DNA from: Gracilaria gracilis
Taxonomy: Eukaryota > Rhodophyta > Florideophyceae > Gracilariales > Gracilariaceae
NCBI GenBank assembly: GCA_030374805.1
Contig: JARGSG010000229.1
Location: 217,475 to 281,474, forward strand
DNA: 64,000 bases
Reading direction: 5' to 3'
In this document: in pieces, positions 32,961 to 43,929 of the stretch
Layout of the letters: the number at the start of each line of letters is the position of its first letter
Numbering within the stretch: position 1 is the stretch's first letter
Translations under genes and position numbers: made by a program
Notes under the pieces: generated by a model
What the model saw: only the letters and a program-made list of their open reading frames with translations
Told to the model about the DNA's origin: nothing
The model's database searches: none

Positions 32961-34931
32961 ATGGACAGCGCCATTATTGACATCGAGGAATTGATCGCCG
33001 AGGATCTTGAACGTATTGAAACCACATCGCTGCAATGTGGTCCTCCTAATGAAAATTATAATGATGGGGAAGGTTCGCCGATACCGCCACCACCGCAAGC
33101 GGAACAAAACGAACAATCGCATCCATCCCAAAAGGACCTTTCTAACGCCGAACATCATTTTGACGCTATGAAATCCCGTTGTCTGTGCCATCCTTCTTGC
33201 GTTGGTGACGAACTTAAACCCATATCTCTCAGCTTCGCGGCACTTAACGAGAACGACCGACGCAACATCGTCCGAGGCATGCTGCTAGCACTTTCAGCTC
33301 CTAGTGGAGAGGAGAATGCTTTGATGAGATGGAGTACGGAGAGAGCCCAAAAACGGAAAGGTAAGCGTCGTAGGAGCACTACTGAGAGCAACGTGACAAC
33401 ACGCTATGCACTTCGTGGGGCTTATGTCTGTCAGTTCGGATTCTCCGCTGTTGTACAGCTCCATATTCGGACAATTCAAAGGTATGCTCAAGAGGTGAGT
33501 CAATGTAAGACGTTTGAACTTCAGAGCTGTGAACGAGGAAATGGTCGCAAGGGACGACTTTCGTTGCAGACCGTTACTGCAGTGGCGTTTCTGCGTAGAT
33601 TTGCGGACGTAAATGCCCTATCATGCCCGACGGGTCGTGGCTCCATGGAGGATTCTCCGATTCAGTGGCTGTCAAATGATGTAAGACGGGAAGATGTGTA
33701 CAATCGCTATCGTCATTCATGGGCAGAGATAGTTGCCGCAGCAGTAGAGCAGTCTAACTTAAGTCTCCCAGAGTGTCCCCTTTCGAAGACAGGTTTTCTT
33801 CGAGTGTGGGCATCGCACTACCCAACGCTGAAAATTCTAAAGGCAGGCAGCGATTTCTGTGACCAATGTACCACGCTTTTGAACACTGCGTCCGCCACTA
33901 GCAATCTTGATCTACGGGAAACACTGTTGTCAGCAAGGCGAAAGCATCGCACAGAAGCTCTACATGAGTTTTTGTTGTACAGGCAAATTCTCTCCGCGGC
34001 AATGTCGGAACCCCAATCACGACCAATTCATATGATCTTTGACTTTGCCGAGAAGGTACTCCTGCCCCATCTTCTTCGACAACCGGGCCAATTGCACTTT
34101 GTGACTGGGATTAAGTTCGATATGTTCGGCGTGTACAGCAGCACAAATCAGGTTTGTTACGTCTATGGTCTCCCGGAAGGGCATTGGCCTAACAACAAAA
34201 CCTGTAATGAGGTCGCATCCATGCTCCACTACGCCATTCAAGTACACCGTCTTCCTTCAACCCCATCTCAATTTAATCGCTCGATTGATCTGCATGCGGA
34301 CAATTGCAGCGGGCAAAATAAGAATCGCTACATGTTGTGGTACTTATTGTGGCGGGTTTGTATGGGGTTTGAGGATACTATTACGCTGCGGTTTTTGGTC
34401 GCAGGGCACACGAAGAACCGGTGTGATGCTGCTCTTGGAATGGTAAAGCGCAGACTAAAGCAGTTCGATGTTTACTGCGCTCGAGACATGATGAAGATTA
34501 TAAATGAAAGCGCAGCAACGAACAAGGTTGTGTGCGCTACAAATGTGGACTGGCGAAACTGGAAGGAGCTACTGGCGCGGTTCTTTACTATTCCTAGTGC
34601 GTTTAAGCTTTCTGGGTTTCATGTGTTCCAGTTTTCGTCTGTGTACTCCGAAGGTGTCGAAGCAAAATGTCTGTCAACGGATCAGAACTGGACAAAGTTT
34701 AAGATTTTGAAGAGGGGTGTTACACAACCGCAAGTCATCGAGGAAAGCCAATTATTACTACAAGATAGTAGTCTTGTACTCCCAATAACCAGTCTTGACC
34801 TTGTCCCCTCAGCACAGGAAGGAAACCGAAAGGCGTATCTTGTAAAGAACGTTCTAGATAGGTATTATGAGAACGATCATGAGCGCAGATTGAACTACTT
34901 TGGAAGTGGCGCAGACTGGAATAATTCGTAA
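32961..34931 (+). CDS. DUF7869-type transposon-associated protein, intact
   Basis: 656-aa uninterrupted frame. A Cys-rich segment (CLCHPSC) is near the N-terminus. A zinc-like CX2C segment (SDFCDQCTTL) lies about two-fifths in. The conserved core follows: MIFDFAEKVLLPH, then DLHADNCSGQNKNRYM, then FLVAGHTKNRCDAALGMVK. The order FD..., HADNxxGQNKN, GHTKxxxD is the DUF7869 signature found in patchy, transposon-like distributions. The spaced Asp residues could form an RNase H-like DDE site, but that is inference. The start is the ATG at 32961 (MDSAIIDIEEL); in-frame sequence upstream to 32787 is possible but poor. Its 3' end faces the DDE_1 gene, 263 bp away. Being free of stops in a decayed neighbourhood, it is either recent or selected. 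Confidence 0.75.
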   Translation: MDSAIIDIEELIAEDLERIETTSLQCGPPNENYNDGEGSPIPPPPQAEQNEQSHPSQKDLSNAEHHFDAMKSRCLCHPSCVGDELKPISLSFAALNENDRRNIVRGMLLALSAPSGEENALMRWSTERAQKRKGKRRRSTTESNVTTRYALRGAYVCQFGFSAVVQLHIRTIQRYAQEVSQCKTFELQSCERGNGRKGRLSLQTVTAVAFLRRFADVNALSCPTGRGSMEDSPIQWLSNDVRREDVYNRYRHSWAEIVAAAVEQSNLSLPECPLSKTGFLRVWASHYPTLKILKAGSDFCDQCTTLLNTASATSNLDLRETLLSARRKHRTEALHEFLLYRQILSAAMSEPQSRPIHMIFDFAEKVLLPHLLRQPGQLHFVTGIKFDMFGVYSSTNQVCYVYGLPEGHWPNNKTCNEVASMLHYAIQVHRLPSTPSQFNRSIDLHADNCSGQNKNRYMLWYLLWRVCMGFEDTITLRFLVAGHTKNRCDAALGMVKRRLKQFDVYCARDMMKIINESAATNKVVCATNVDWRNWKELLARFFTIPSAFKLSGFHVFQFSSVYSEGVEAKCLSTDQNWTKFKILKRGVTQPQVIEESQLLLQDSSLVLPITSLDLVPSAQEGNRKAYLVKNVLDRYYENDHERRLNYFGSGADWNNS

Positions 34932-35194
34932 AGAATCATTGAAAGAGTGCTATTTAGTGTTTTATCTCTATCTTGCTCCACATTGGAGCAATTTCCATTC
35001 TGTTTAGTGCGTTAGGAAGCTGAAAGAAAGTAGTACAACTTTCGTTTTCTCACTCCGGAGACGTTTTTCCAACCAAAATGGCTATATCTCCGTTGCGCCA
35101 AAAAAGCCATTGCGTATTCTTGAAATGGTTTGTTACACATATTCATACGAGGCATCAAGAGACTTGCCTCAGTGTACGGCAAAGCCGCTGTAAT

Positions 35195-36982
35195 TCACGA
35201 ATCCCAGAGGATGTCAGACTCCGTTGCAAGCGCGTTATCATCGTCAACGACAACCGCAGCCTTGATTCCCTGCAATTCCAGCATCGCCTCGACTGCTCCC
35301 TTCCTTGCAGTGCGCGCCGCCGCTTTTTGACGGCGCTCAAGCCGCGTCGCCCTCAGATGATTGAACAAAGTGTCCCGCCGATGGGCGAGCTCTCGAAGAC
35401 GTCGAAGGTCGGCAACACTCTCAAAATTACGCGATCCGTTAGTTCTCATCCTTAAGGCACGCAGAACACTTTCAACTGTCAAGTGACGCCCATACACTCT
35501 TGAAACCTTAACTGCCCCCTCCTCGTCGACCTCACTCTCGTTAATTAGCGAACGAGATTGGATGAGAAACCTGTCAACTAACGCCAACACCGAGAGTTCG
35601 TCCTTCCCCGTGGCTTCTAGAAATACTAAGTTTTCTACAGCCGAAACGGGCGGACTTTCGCAATCTTGAACCCAGTTGCCTGTCATGCAGAACCCTTTCC
35701 TTATATTTGCGTATAAAAGCGATTCGGAGACTGCAGTAGTAACCCCATTAGCCACATCGAAGACGTCGAGAACTGTTTTGCATCTAGCAAGGCGATGCAC
35801 TTCTCGTTTAATGAAGGATTTGTAAGAGCGAAACACTCCAACATCGAAAGGTTGGAGTATGTGGCTGGTGTGCGAAGGGACGGCGACGACGATAACGCGG
35901 TTTTGGCGAAAGTAGTTGAGTGTTCGAAAGCAGATGTGACCAGAGTATCCATCAAGAAGAAGAAGCAGGTGTCTGCTATTCTCTCGAAGCCACTGCGTCT
36001 GCACTACGAATTCTTTTGCCCAGTCGAAGAATATGTAACTGTCAACACCGGGAATTTCGCGTTGGTACAGGTAGCATGGAGGTAAGTAGTCGTGAAGGGT
36101 TTGGAGCTTCCCGTTCAGAAATCGATAGTGTGCGCGCTTCCCCCAGAATACTACGACTGGCTTCCATGCCGTTCCGTCCGCCGAAATGACGGGCTTCACT
36201 TTAACTCGATCGTTTCCACCTTTAACCTTGACATTCTTCTGTATCAGCACAGAGTTCTTACTAGCAACGCCCCTTCTTAAGCTACGGCCAAATATTTTGT
36301 TGATCGATACCCCGGATTCATCAACGTTGAAGATTCTGCGAGGATCAACGATACGGTACCTGTCAATTAAGCTTTCCAACAGCGCAAAGTGTCTGGCGAT
36401 TTTTTCGGGTGTTATATCGGCACGGTCCGTTTCAACGATTCGGACCGGCAAGAATTGGAGATCATGACGCCGAATGAAGCGATTCAACCACCCTATGGAA
36501 GGGCGGTTATTTTCAAAGCCAATAGTGAATTGCCTCTGAGTATCAAGCGAAGAGACGAATGTCTGCACGAGGTCACATATTCCCACCTTTGTTAGCGGAG
36601 TGTTATTGTCGCAGAATTACTTCACGGAGGCAACAATCGTCTTTTCCTCAGCTTTGGATAGCGAGGTAGGACGGCCGGGACAGCGAAATGGAATGACAAT
36701 ATCGGTGAAATGCAGCGGTTGGCACTCGTGGTATGTCTCTATCCATGCAGTGTAGCAGCGAAAGAGGCGGCTCTTTGGAATATTGTACTTGTATTCCAAA
36801 AAATCATAGCTGCGGTTCTCTTCGTGCTTCCCGAACAAGGCACGTTTTAAAACATCGTGGTACTCGGAGACGGAAAGAGTGTCAGACATGGTGATATTGG
36901 ATATAGTGGTTTTCATTAATTCTTCGTTGTGAAAAAGCTGGTTGTAGTTCTCGGCGTCACTCCACGCTTCACTAAAAGTCAA
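35195..36982 (-). pseudogene. pogo/Tc1-type DDE_1 transposase, one in-frame stop
   Basis: A 596-codon frame from the ATG-proximal region at 36982 to 35195 with a single TAA at 36617. The N-terminal part has a Psq/HTH-like segment (YDFLEYKYNIPKSRLF). The catalytic domain shows the three acidic sites of DDE_1: IFNVDESGV, LLLLDGYSGHI and SHTSHILQPFDVGVF. The C-terminal 100 residues are basic then acidic. Such enzymes excise and insert a DNA element flanked by TA targets. Only one stop separates it from an intact gene, so it is young or was read from a second start after the stop. Terminal inverted repeats were not located. Confidence 0.83.
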
Positions 36983-37929
36983 TGGCTTTTATACCGTCTT
37001 CATTTGGTTCTACAATCCCATTTGGGGCTCGCACGAAATCATTTGTCGTTTGAAGAACTTGCGCAATCGATTGCAACGCTGCGCGGCTTCTAGCGACATT
37101 TTCTATGTGTCTGATGGTAGTTCGAATGTAGGTTGCGAAAGAACACTGTCATGCATTTCTGGGCATCAGGGTGCAGTACCGCGCTTGTACTTTCGTCCTG
37201 TTTGAAGCGCAAGATACTGTTTTTTTTGCCTTTCGGATGTCGGGGTGTTTGCGGTTAGGTCGAAATTGGGGTTTTGACGTTTTCGCGGGGTTGTTCAATG
37301 ATATTTGTGGACAAGATTACTCAGCTTTGTGTCATTTGAATTGTGGTATTGTCTGGGCAGTCTCTGGCGACTGTTTTTGGGCATCATGTTAACAACTTTT
37401 GTTTGGGTTGGCTCATACGGTTTTGAAGGAGGTGATGTACGGTGAGCGGGTTCCTCAGAATGAGAAGGCTTTGGGGAAGAATGCCCCTTGAGGGCATCTG
37501 GTTTGATATCCCGAATAAAAAATTCTGTTGCGGGTTTGATGTAGGTCTGTTACAGTGATGCTGCGCCATAAGGATATACAGCCTACAAGGATACATCCAG
37601 CTCTTTCTATTTGCGGGTGGTTTATTGAGACGTAGAAAGCCGTTTTGTAAGGATACGGATATAGGGATTGTACTGGCAGTAGCAAATGCGCCGTGGCCCA
37701 TAAAACCTCATTCTTTGAAGGATCACAATTCTCGACATAAAGATATGTATTCCAATCCGTCTCGCAAACCGTTACTCATCTGTTCCAGGAGCACGTTACA
37801 GATCCAGAAGACGCTGCTCGAAACGACTAACAACCTCTTTCTGCTTACCATATAGCAGCAGCTAGAATGTAGAACTACTGAGAATTGTCACCACCGCATG
37901 GCTCATCTCTCCGCCAACAGTTCAGCACC

Positions 37930-39548
37930 ATGGAGAGACAAACAATTACTCTTTCCCAGAAACAACAAATGCAGCACAAATTCAAACGTAGAAAGCAACA
38001 AAACATCGCCTGCGACCAAGATGCGATAGCCAACTGGGCAAACTCATCTCTGAAGCTGTCCAAACTACCATGACAATCTACAATTTCCCGCATCATGAAC
38101 TCCTCCCCAATCGAAGGCGAATTAACACACCGTGCCCGACAAGGCCAAGCCCAACTCCCACATTTTCAAAGTGCTTTGCAAGACTTTTTAACAGCCCCGT
38201 TTGCCGCCCGCCGAGCAATAACAGGACCACTCATAATCAAGGCGGGGCGAAGGTCTCTGAACAAAATAAATGCGTCGCTGGAGCCAACAAAGAAGATAAC
38301 CCTGACGTTAAGCAATGGTTGGCTCCAAAACTTTCATCGTCGTTTCAATCTTCGCAGTCTCAAGTCATACAGAGAAAGCGGTGTGGCGGACCACGCCGCT
38401 ATTGCAGCAAATCTTGAGAATATACGAGCAAGAGTGATGCAGTACGCAATCGATGACAGGTTTAATGCAGATGAGTCTGGGTTGTTGTACCGCATGGGAC
38501 CTGATCGCACCATTGCGGCGAAGAGAATGCCTGGGAGGAAGAAGGAGAAGACAAAAATCACATACCTTGCTTGCGCGAATGCCAGTGGTTCTGAACGCTT
38601 TCCTCTTCTTTGTATCGGAATGACAAATAAGCCGAGGTGTTTTAAGGGGAAGGCGAGAAGTGAACTGGGATTCGATTATCATTCCAACTCAAAGGCGTGG
38701 ATGAACTATACTATATTTACAGATTGGCTTAATAGGTTTGCTGGTTATATTCGAACGTCTTCTGTCACTACAAAGGTAATGCTTCTATTGGACAACGCAA
38801 GTCGTCATGGAAACAATGATGTTCTTCCAGTTCATGATAACGTTGTTGTACTGTTCCCCCGCCGAACACCACATCCAAGATCCAATCCATGGATGCTGGC
38901 ATAATTGCTTCTTTGAAGAAGAGGTATAGAAAGTTTCATTATGAAAAGGTGTTGGACAATATTGATGCTAACGTTCAGAATGTCTACCATGTAGACCAAT
39001 TACAGGCTATGCGAGTTGTGCAGAGGGTATGGAAGGATATACCGAACGCTGTTTTTTGGAATTGTTGTTTGCACACAAAGGTAATTGATGGTGTGAAGAT
39101 TACTTCTAAGATTGGTGACACAGAGAGAACAATTTTGGAGGATTTGACTACGTTTCTAAACGAATTGGTTTGTCCGCAGCAACGTAGGACTGGCCGTATT
39201 AATGTCGAATCACTACTCAACCTAAAAGGAGAAGATGATGGTTGTGCATTCGAACCTACGATTGAGTGCTTGGCTGGAGCTGCTGTAGAGGCTTGTTAGG
39301 GGGAGGTCAATGAAATTCAGGACCTCGAGGAAGGGCAAAGTTTACTACAAGAGTTTACGTTAGATGATCAGTTACCCTCTCTCTTTGTAGCGAAAAAGGT
39401 GCTGCGCGAGCAAGGAATTGATCTTGAAGGTGTTTTTGCTTGTGTACGCCGAGCTCAGAACAACTTGAAGCGCGAACTGAGGCATAGTATGCGTCAGACG
39501 CAACTGACGTCCTTTTTCGATGCCAAGACCGTTGCAGATGAAGTGTAG
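37930..39548 (+). pseudogene. Tigger/CENP-B-type DDE_1 transposase with PIP box, decayed
   Basis: From the ATG at 37930 (MERQTITLSQKQQ), a CENP-B-like helix-turn-helix start, through TGA 38071, a central DDE domain, a 1-nt frameshift near 38866, TAG 39297 and a C-terminal tail to TAG 39546. Motifs: GWLQNFHRRF (second DNA-binding domain), FNADESGLLY, LLLDNASRHG, and QSMDAGIIASLKKRYRKFH after the frameshift. The tail has QTQLTSFF at 39495..39518, a canonical QxxLxxFF PCNA-interacting motif; pogo transposase is known to bind PCNA. It is a separate lineage from the DDE_1 gene at 35-37 kb. Confidence 0.83.
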
Positions 39549-39831
39549 AAGGGACTGGAACGTAGTCCTGTGTTCCAACTACTTGATTGTTAGCTACTTT
39601 CTTTAAGAGATAAACGGTCTACAAGGATACTGAGGAGATATACGCTCTGTATGCTTCTATCGAGGATTGACTGTAATGAACGACCATGTAAAATGAGATC
39701 ATTATTGTGGACGTCATTTTTGTAGCACAATGACGCGGGTGGTGACAAACCCAACAGAACAAGCAAATGCCAGGGGGTACCAGCCAATAATGGCGATGTA
39801 CCAGCAATGCAAAGGAAAGAAAACGATTAAG

Positions 39832-40050
39832 AACGGCAAAAGCCTACGTCAGCTCCAGACGAAGGCTCGAATGTACAAGGCTTAAGCCCTTGCCAAAATT
39901 TAGAAAAGAATTCGAAAACAATCGGCTAAAGTCTGCGTCAAACTCCAGACACAGACTCGGATAGAAACGGCTGAAACCCGTGTCAAACTTCAGACACGAG
40001 TTTGAAAACGAACGGCAAAAGCTCGTGCTGAACTTCAAACACAAGCATGG
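39832..40050. repeat. Degenerate ~50-bp tandem repeat (minisatellite)
   Basis: About four diverged units with the pattern AACGGC(T/A)AAAG....GTC.AACT.CAGAC.C, for example around 39920, 39967 and 40009. An A-rich tract of about 15 bases follows near 40110. It has no coding role that I can see. Confidence 0.6.
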
Positions 40051-40646
40051 AAATGACTGAAAAAATCAATGAAAGCCAATCCTCCAGTGTAGGCGAAAAG
40101 TGTAAAAGAAAAAAAAAAAAAAAGAAAGGCCATAACCACCAAATATTCAAAAAGATAGTAGGAAAACAAATGAAAATCGGACTACTAGAAACGAAGAAAA
40201 CAAAAGGTGGAAAGATTGGCAGCTGTTGCTGTTTATATGTTGGTGTGGTGGGTAGTGGGTGGATAAAAAGGACCAAAGAAGGGTCATCTCGATGACCACC
40301 AAGCTTATATAGACTTTTCTATCTTCGATTCTAACTCTTGTTTGAAGGTACTATATCTTAGAAACTATTTCTACTGTCTCTTATTTCTACATCCATCACG
40401 AGAGGTAAGGCAACATTTCGCCGCCTTAATGGTCCCTTACTAGCTCCTCTTCCAACGTTGGCAGCCATTAAAGTCTTCTTTACAAGTTGTCAGGGAGCTT
40501 CTACGAGGTCTAGGGATCTCGACAATGTCTTAGAAAAATCGAGACTCAACGTAGAACTGTTGCAATGCTCTAGAACTTTTGTAATTAAAGCTCTGGTATC
40601 AAGATTCCCTTTTGGTCACACTGCCTGTTGCATGTAATACTTTGTC

Positions 40647-40715
40647 ACTCTCAGTCGGTATCGTGACTGCATCCTGGTCACAAGACCTGTTGCATGTGAT
40701 ACTTTGTCACTCTCT
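40647..40715. repeat. Direct repeat block A
   Basis: CACTCTCAGTCGGTATCGTG then ACTGCATCCTGGTCACA and a TGCATGTGATACTTTGTCAC segment. It is repeated with about 85-90% identity at 41295..41367, and its second half is also present just upstream at about 40613-40653. Possibly retroelement terminal sequence. Confidence 0.55.
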
Positions 40716-41294
40716 GTGAGATAGCGCAAGTAAGGGATTTTCTAGAGGCGCGATCCATGCGGTAAGTTCGTAAGCGGGGCGTGTAGTCCCGTGGTCCGGA
40801 TGGGGATATGTGTAACGCGTGGAATCGATTGCCAGCACCAGGCGGTCGTAGGGATACTGGGCGGTTAGGAGCGTCAGGCGCGATCGAGATACGCGCGTAG
40901 AGTCCGAACGGCTTGTAAACCTAAGGGAATCGCTCCGTTAACGGTATAGCTCAGGTCTGCTTTAGAGTCTACAGTCTAGCGGAGAAGGTGCTTACCCTTT
41001 ACTAAATGGGTCCGCGGGAGGAGCGGAGGTTCATAAGTAGCACCTCAACGCTGCAACTGTCTCACTTACAGTCCGAATTGGCTCCCTTACTACATGGCGG
41101 AAATACCCAAATGGGGTAGGGTGCCATCTGCCTACAACTATGCTACTTGTTAGACTGCAACTACCGATAAGCCAAATCACTACACGTGCGCCACCCGCAC
41201 ACGTCCGTGTCACTGCACAGCCCGTGCGATTCAGCATATGACACTCTAGAACGCCCCCCTTCTTACCTGAAAATCCGTTTGGTTCGCTATACTA

Positions 41295-41367
41295 CACTCT
41301 CAGTCGGTATCATGACTGCATCCTGGTCACACGACCAATTGGTTGCACATGATGTTTTGTCACTCTC
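41295..41367. repeat. Direct repeat block B
   Basis: Second copy of block A, about 650 bp downstream, with a small insertion (CAATTG). It sits just before a gag-like frame, which would fit an LTR-internal arrangement, but the full LTR boundaries are not visible. Confidence 0.5.
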
Positions 41368-41450
41368 AACCACAGAGTGTGCAAGTCCGAGTGTATATGA
41401 GCATTCTATCGTTTGCCCATCCTCGACTGATACACTCGTCAACCTTCCCT

Positions 41451-41840
41451 ATGGATTCATCAGGTACTAATCCAAATGCTGCTTCTGTTCCGGCCGCCGA
41501 TGCCAACGACAAGCTCGAGGATTCCGAGAGCGACGACTCCATCGAGTTCGTGGCGTAGTTCGGCTCGTCATCTGATCCTCCGCCCGCCTCCGCCGGTCCT
41601 GCCCCGTTTGGCGGGTCCGGTGTGACCGATTTCCTTTTATTCCGGGTCTATTTGGCTGGCTGGCAGGACGCTTCCCAGGCCGTAGAGGAGGTGATAAACC
41701 GCCATCGCCCCTTGGGGGCGTCTTACGCGGCACTCTCCTGGGTCCTACGGACCCTCCGCTGGTTCATTTTGGCCTTTGGGCCCGCCTTCTTCATTAAACT
41801 TTTCTCTCTTTCTTCTGCTTCACAAATAATTTTGCAGCTT
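41451..41840 (+). pseudogene. Possible truncated retroelement gag start
   Basis: The frame from the ATG at 41451 (MDSSGTNPNAASVPAADAND) is interrupted by TAG at 41556 and continues with a Ser/Pro/Gly stretch then a helix-rich stretch (LAGWQDASQAVEEVINRH). It has the composition of a gag N-terminus and follows the direct repeats. Evidence is weak: no zinc knuckle or pol follows. Confidence 0.3.
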
Positions 41841-42446
41841 TGTACAACAAATACAAAACGCTCTCACTTAAAAAACACTAACGAAGGCGATAATGCTGGT
41901 TTCCAACAGTAGTTGACAAGAAAATGACGTTGAACCTTTATGAAAAAGACCTGAGTGCAATTTTTTATCATATAGACATATGTACTTTACTATCTATTCA
42001 ACCAAATGCGGTATGTGATGTGTATTATAGAAATCAGCGAACAACAACAGGTTTCTATTTTTTTGTGCTTTGACATTTATGGGCGCATGTAATACACATA
42101 GAGTAACAAATGCAAGTAAGAATGTGATTTTTGAATATTTACATCACTCCCAAACAATACATGCCATTTACTGTTCGCATCAACATAATTTATTTCAAAA
42201 GACGAAAACTGCAGCATAAACCTGTATTATTATTGCTATATTCGTTCAAAATAACCTGACGGACCAAAAACTGGTTGGGAAATACTTATATTTAGTTCTG
42301 TTAAGATACACTTATATAGAAATCTTAAGGAGAGGATATCGGTTTTCTGTCATAAGTTGAGTCGTGTTTAAAACCGCAGAACAGAATTTGGAGTGGAATT
42401 CCAAACCATGACGAAATCGGTGACCTAAAACACAAAACTGTTTAAT
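41841..42446. other. AT-rich spacer, no gene seen
   Basis: Clearly AT-richer than the rest of the window; only short frames. It is the left part of an AT-rich island that continues to about 43.8 kb. Confidence 0.5.
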
Positions 42447-43225
42447 TCAACTGTTCTCAGTTTCATGTCTTGCAAGCACGTTTGCAATAACCATCTCCAT
42501 ATTTGAATCATCGCAAGTTTCCAATCTTAAGCCTTGTTCTTGAAGATAGATATCAGCAGTCATTACTTTCTCATTTTTTTGCAAAACATTTAGCCTACCA
42601 AGTTTGAATGTTTTCAAATCAAAATATTCCCCACACACAAATGGGCTATGCGCCAATATGATGCGACTAGTGGCTATACAAATGTCAATTTTATAACGGA
42701 GTCCTGTGTCTTTAAACTTGTGACTATACCAACCATAGTCAAACCGATAGGATTCTTGTATTTCGAAATGAACTCCATCAACTGAACAATAAGCTCCGTA
42801 AAAGCAAGGTAAAAAACGTTTCTCCCAATAAGAGTTTAAAAAATTTCAAATTAATTAAAAAAACAGAGTTCTCTTTAACACGCTTTTTGTAGATCTGCCA
42901 ATATTCGAATAAAAAATTTCGACCATTTGCGAAAGGTTTTTTCATCTGCCTCTGTTATCATACTATTATTTTGCTCAAGAGCATAAACCTTCAAAGACAG
43001 AGAACTCCACAAGAAATGACATGGCTTTTCGTACTTTGGAACTCTTGCAGCGATTTTTTCCCATATTATTGAACATATTGGTGGTGTTACTCCAAACAGT
43101 GATCTAAAACGTTTCTACGATATTGCATATATAGGGACTCTCTACCATAGCTTTTGTTCTTCTTTTCAAACAAACGGGCTGTAACAACGAAAGCAATCGA
43201 TTTCATTGGAATGGAGGTTGACAAG
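42447..43225 (-). pseudogene. Harbinger-like DDE nuclease in an AT-rich island, decayed
   Basis: Read across frames on the minus strand. Near 43080-42890: KRFRSLFGVTPPICSIIWEK, HFLWSSLSLKVYALE and DEKTFRKWSKFF. Then from about 42850: SYWEKRFLPC, YCSVDGVHFEIQES, FDYGWYSHKFKDTGLRY and the last part YFDLKTFKLG...LETCDDSNM ending at 42447. The order fits DDE_4-type nucleases of PIF/Harbinger-like elements with a helix-turn-helix front. The SVDGVHF Asp is the likely first catalytic residue. The frame is lost between the two halves (TAA/TGA around 42860-42890) and a TAG precedes KRFRS. It differs strongly from the nuclease at 28 kb. Confidence 0.62.
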
Positions 43226-43929
43226 GAGCAAGCGGAAAGAAGAGAATGCTTTTGCTCTTTAAGTACGCGACCTTGAGGTCGTTAAATGTGCATTGTTTCA
43301 ATCTTTAGTGTAAACAACCATTTCGCTTTCATTACATATGATGCGCTTTAACCAGAGATCAAGAAAATCTTTCTGCTTCGAGTTCGGGGTTCTCCTCTGT
43401 TTTATAAATTTGTATTACTCTATTAAAAGCACGTATTGCACAGTTGCCACAATGAACCCGATTGGTAGTCTGTTACGCTCCGTGTCACACTGCATAAAAA
43501 CGAAATTTTATTACGTTCATTACAACCCACCGTCATCTTCGAAACAATCGTTAACAGATACCAAGATGAGAACGAGTATAAAAAAATTCGCCTCAAATCT
43601 CCATAATGCTTTTATATCTTTACAGATCGCTGTTCTACATTGAACCGTAAGTAGCGGACAGACCTTTTTTTCAATAAAATATCCTTCATATTCAGATAAT
43701 ATCCTCTTCAATGTACAAGAATGTACTGTTTTGGCACAATTTTGAGAAATGATTTGATAAATGTTCGAAAGAAGACAGACCTGAAATTTGCGTCCGACAA
43801 AACTTCTGTAAACCGATGTTCGAATGATATCCTGTTGATATTTCAAAGCCTACACTACAGATGTGCCACTGACTTGCGTTCCATAAATACACTTGAACAT
43901 CCTCTGGACATCGACTTGTCTCTCTGGGG
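43226..43929. other. AT-rich spacer before KDZ copy 1
   Basis: No supported gene. Frames of about 100 codons overlap on both strands with no recognisable motif. KDZ homology begins near 43930. Confidence 0.45.

Noticed and set aside
40720-41040. Structured RNA or rRNA-like segment
   Set aside because: The GC-rich texture suggested it, but I could not match any tRNA or rRNA landmark.
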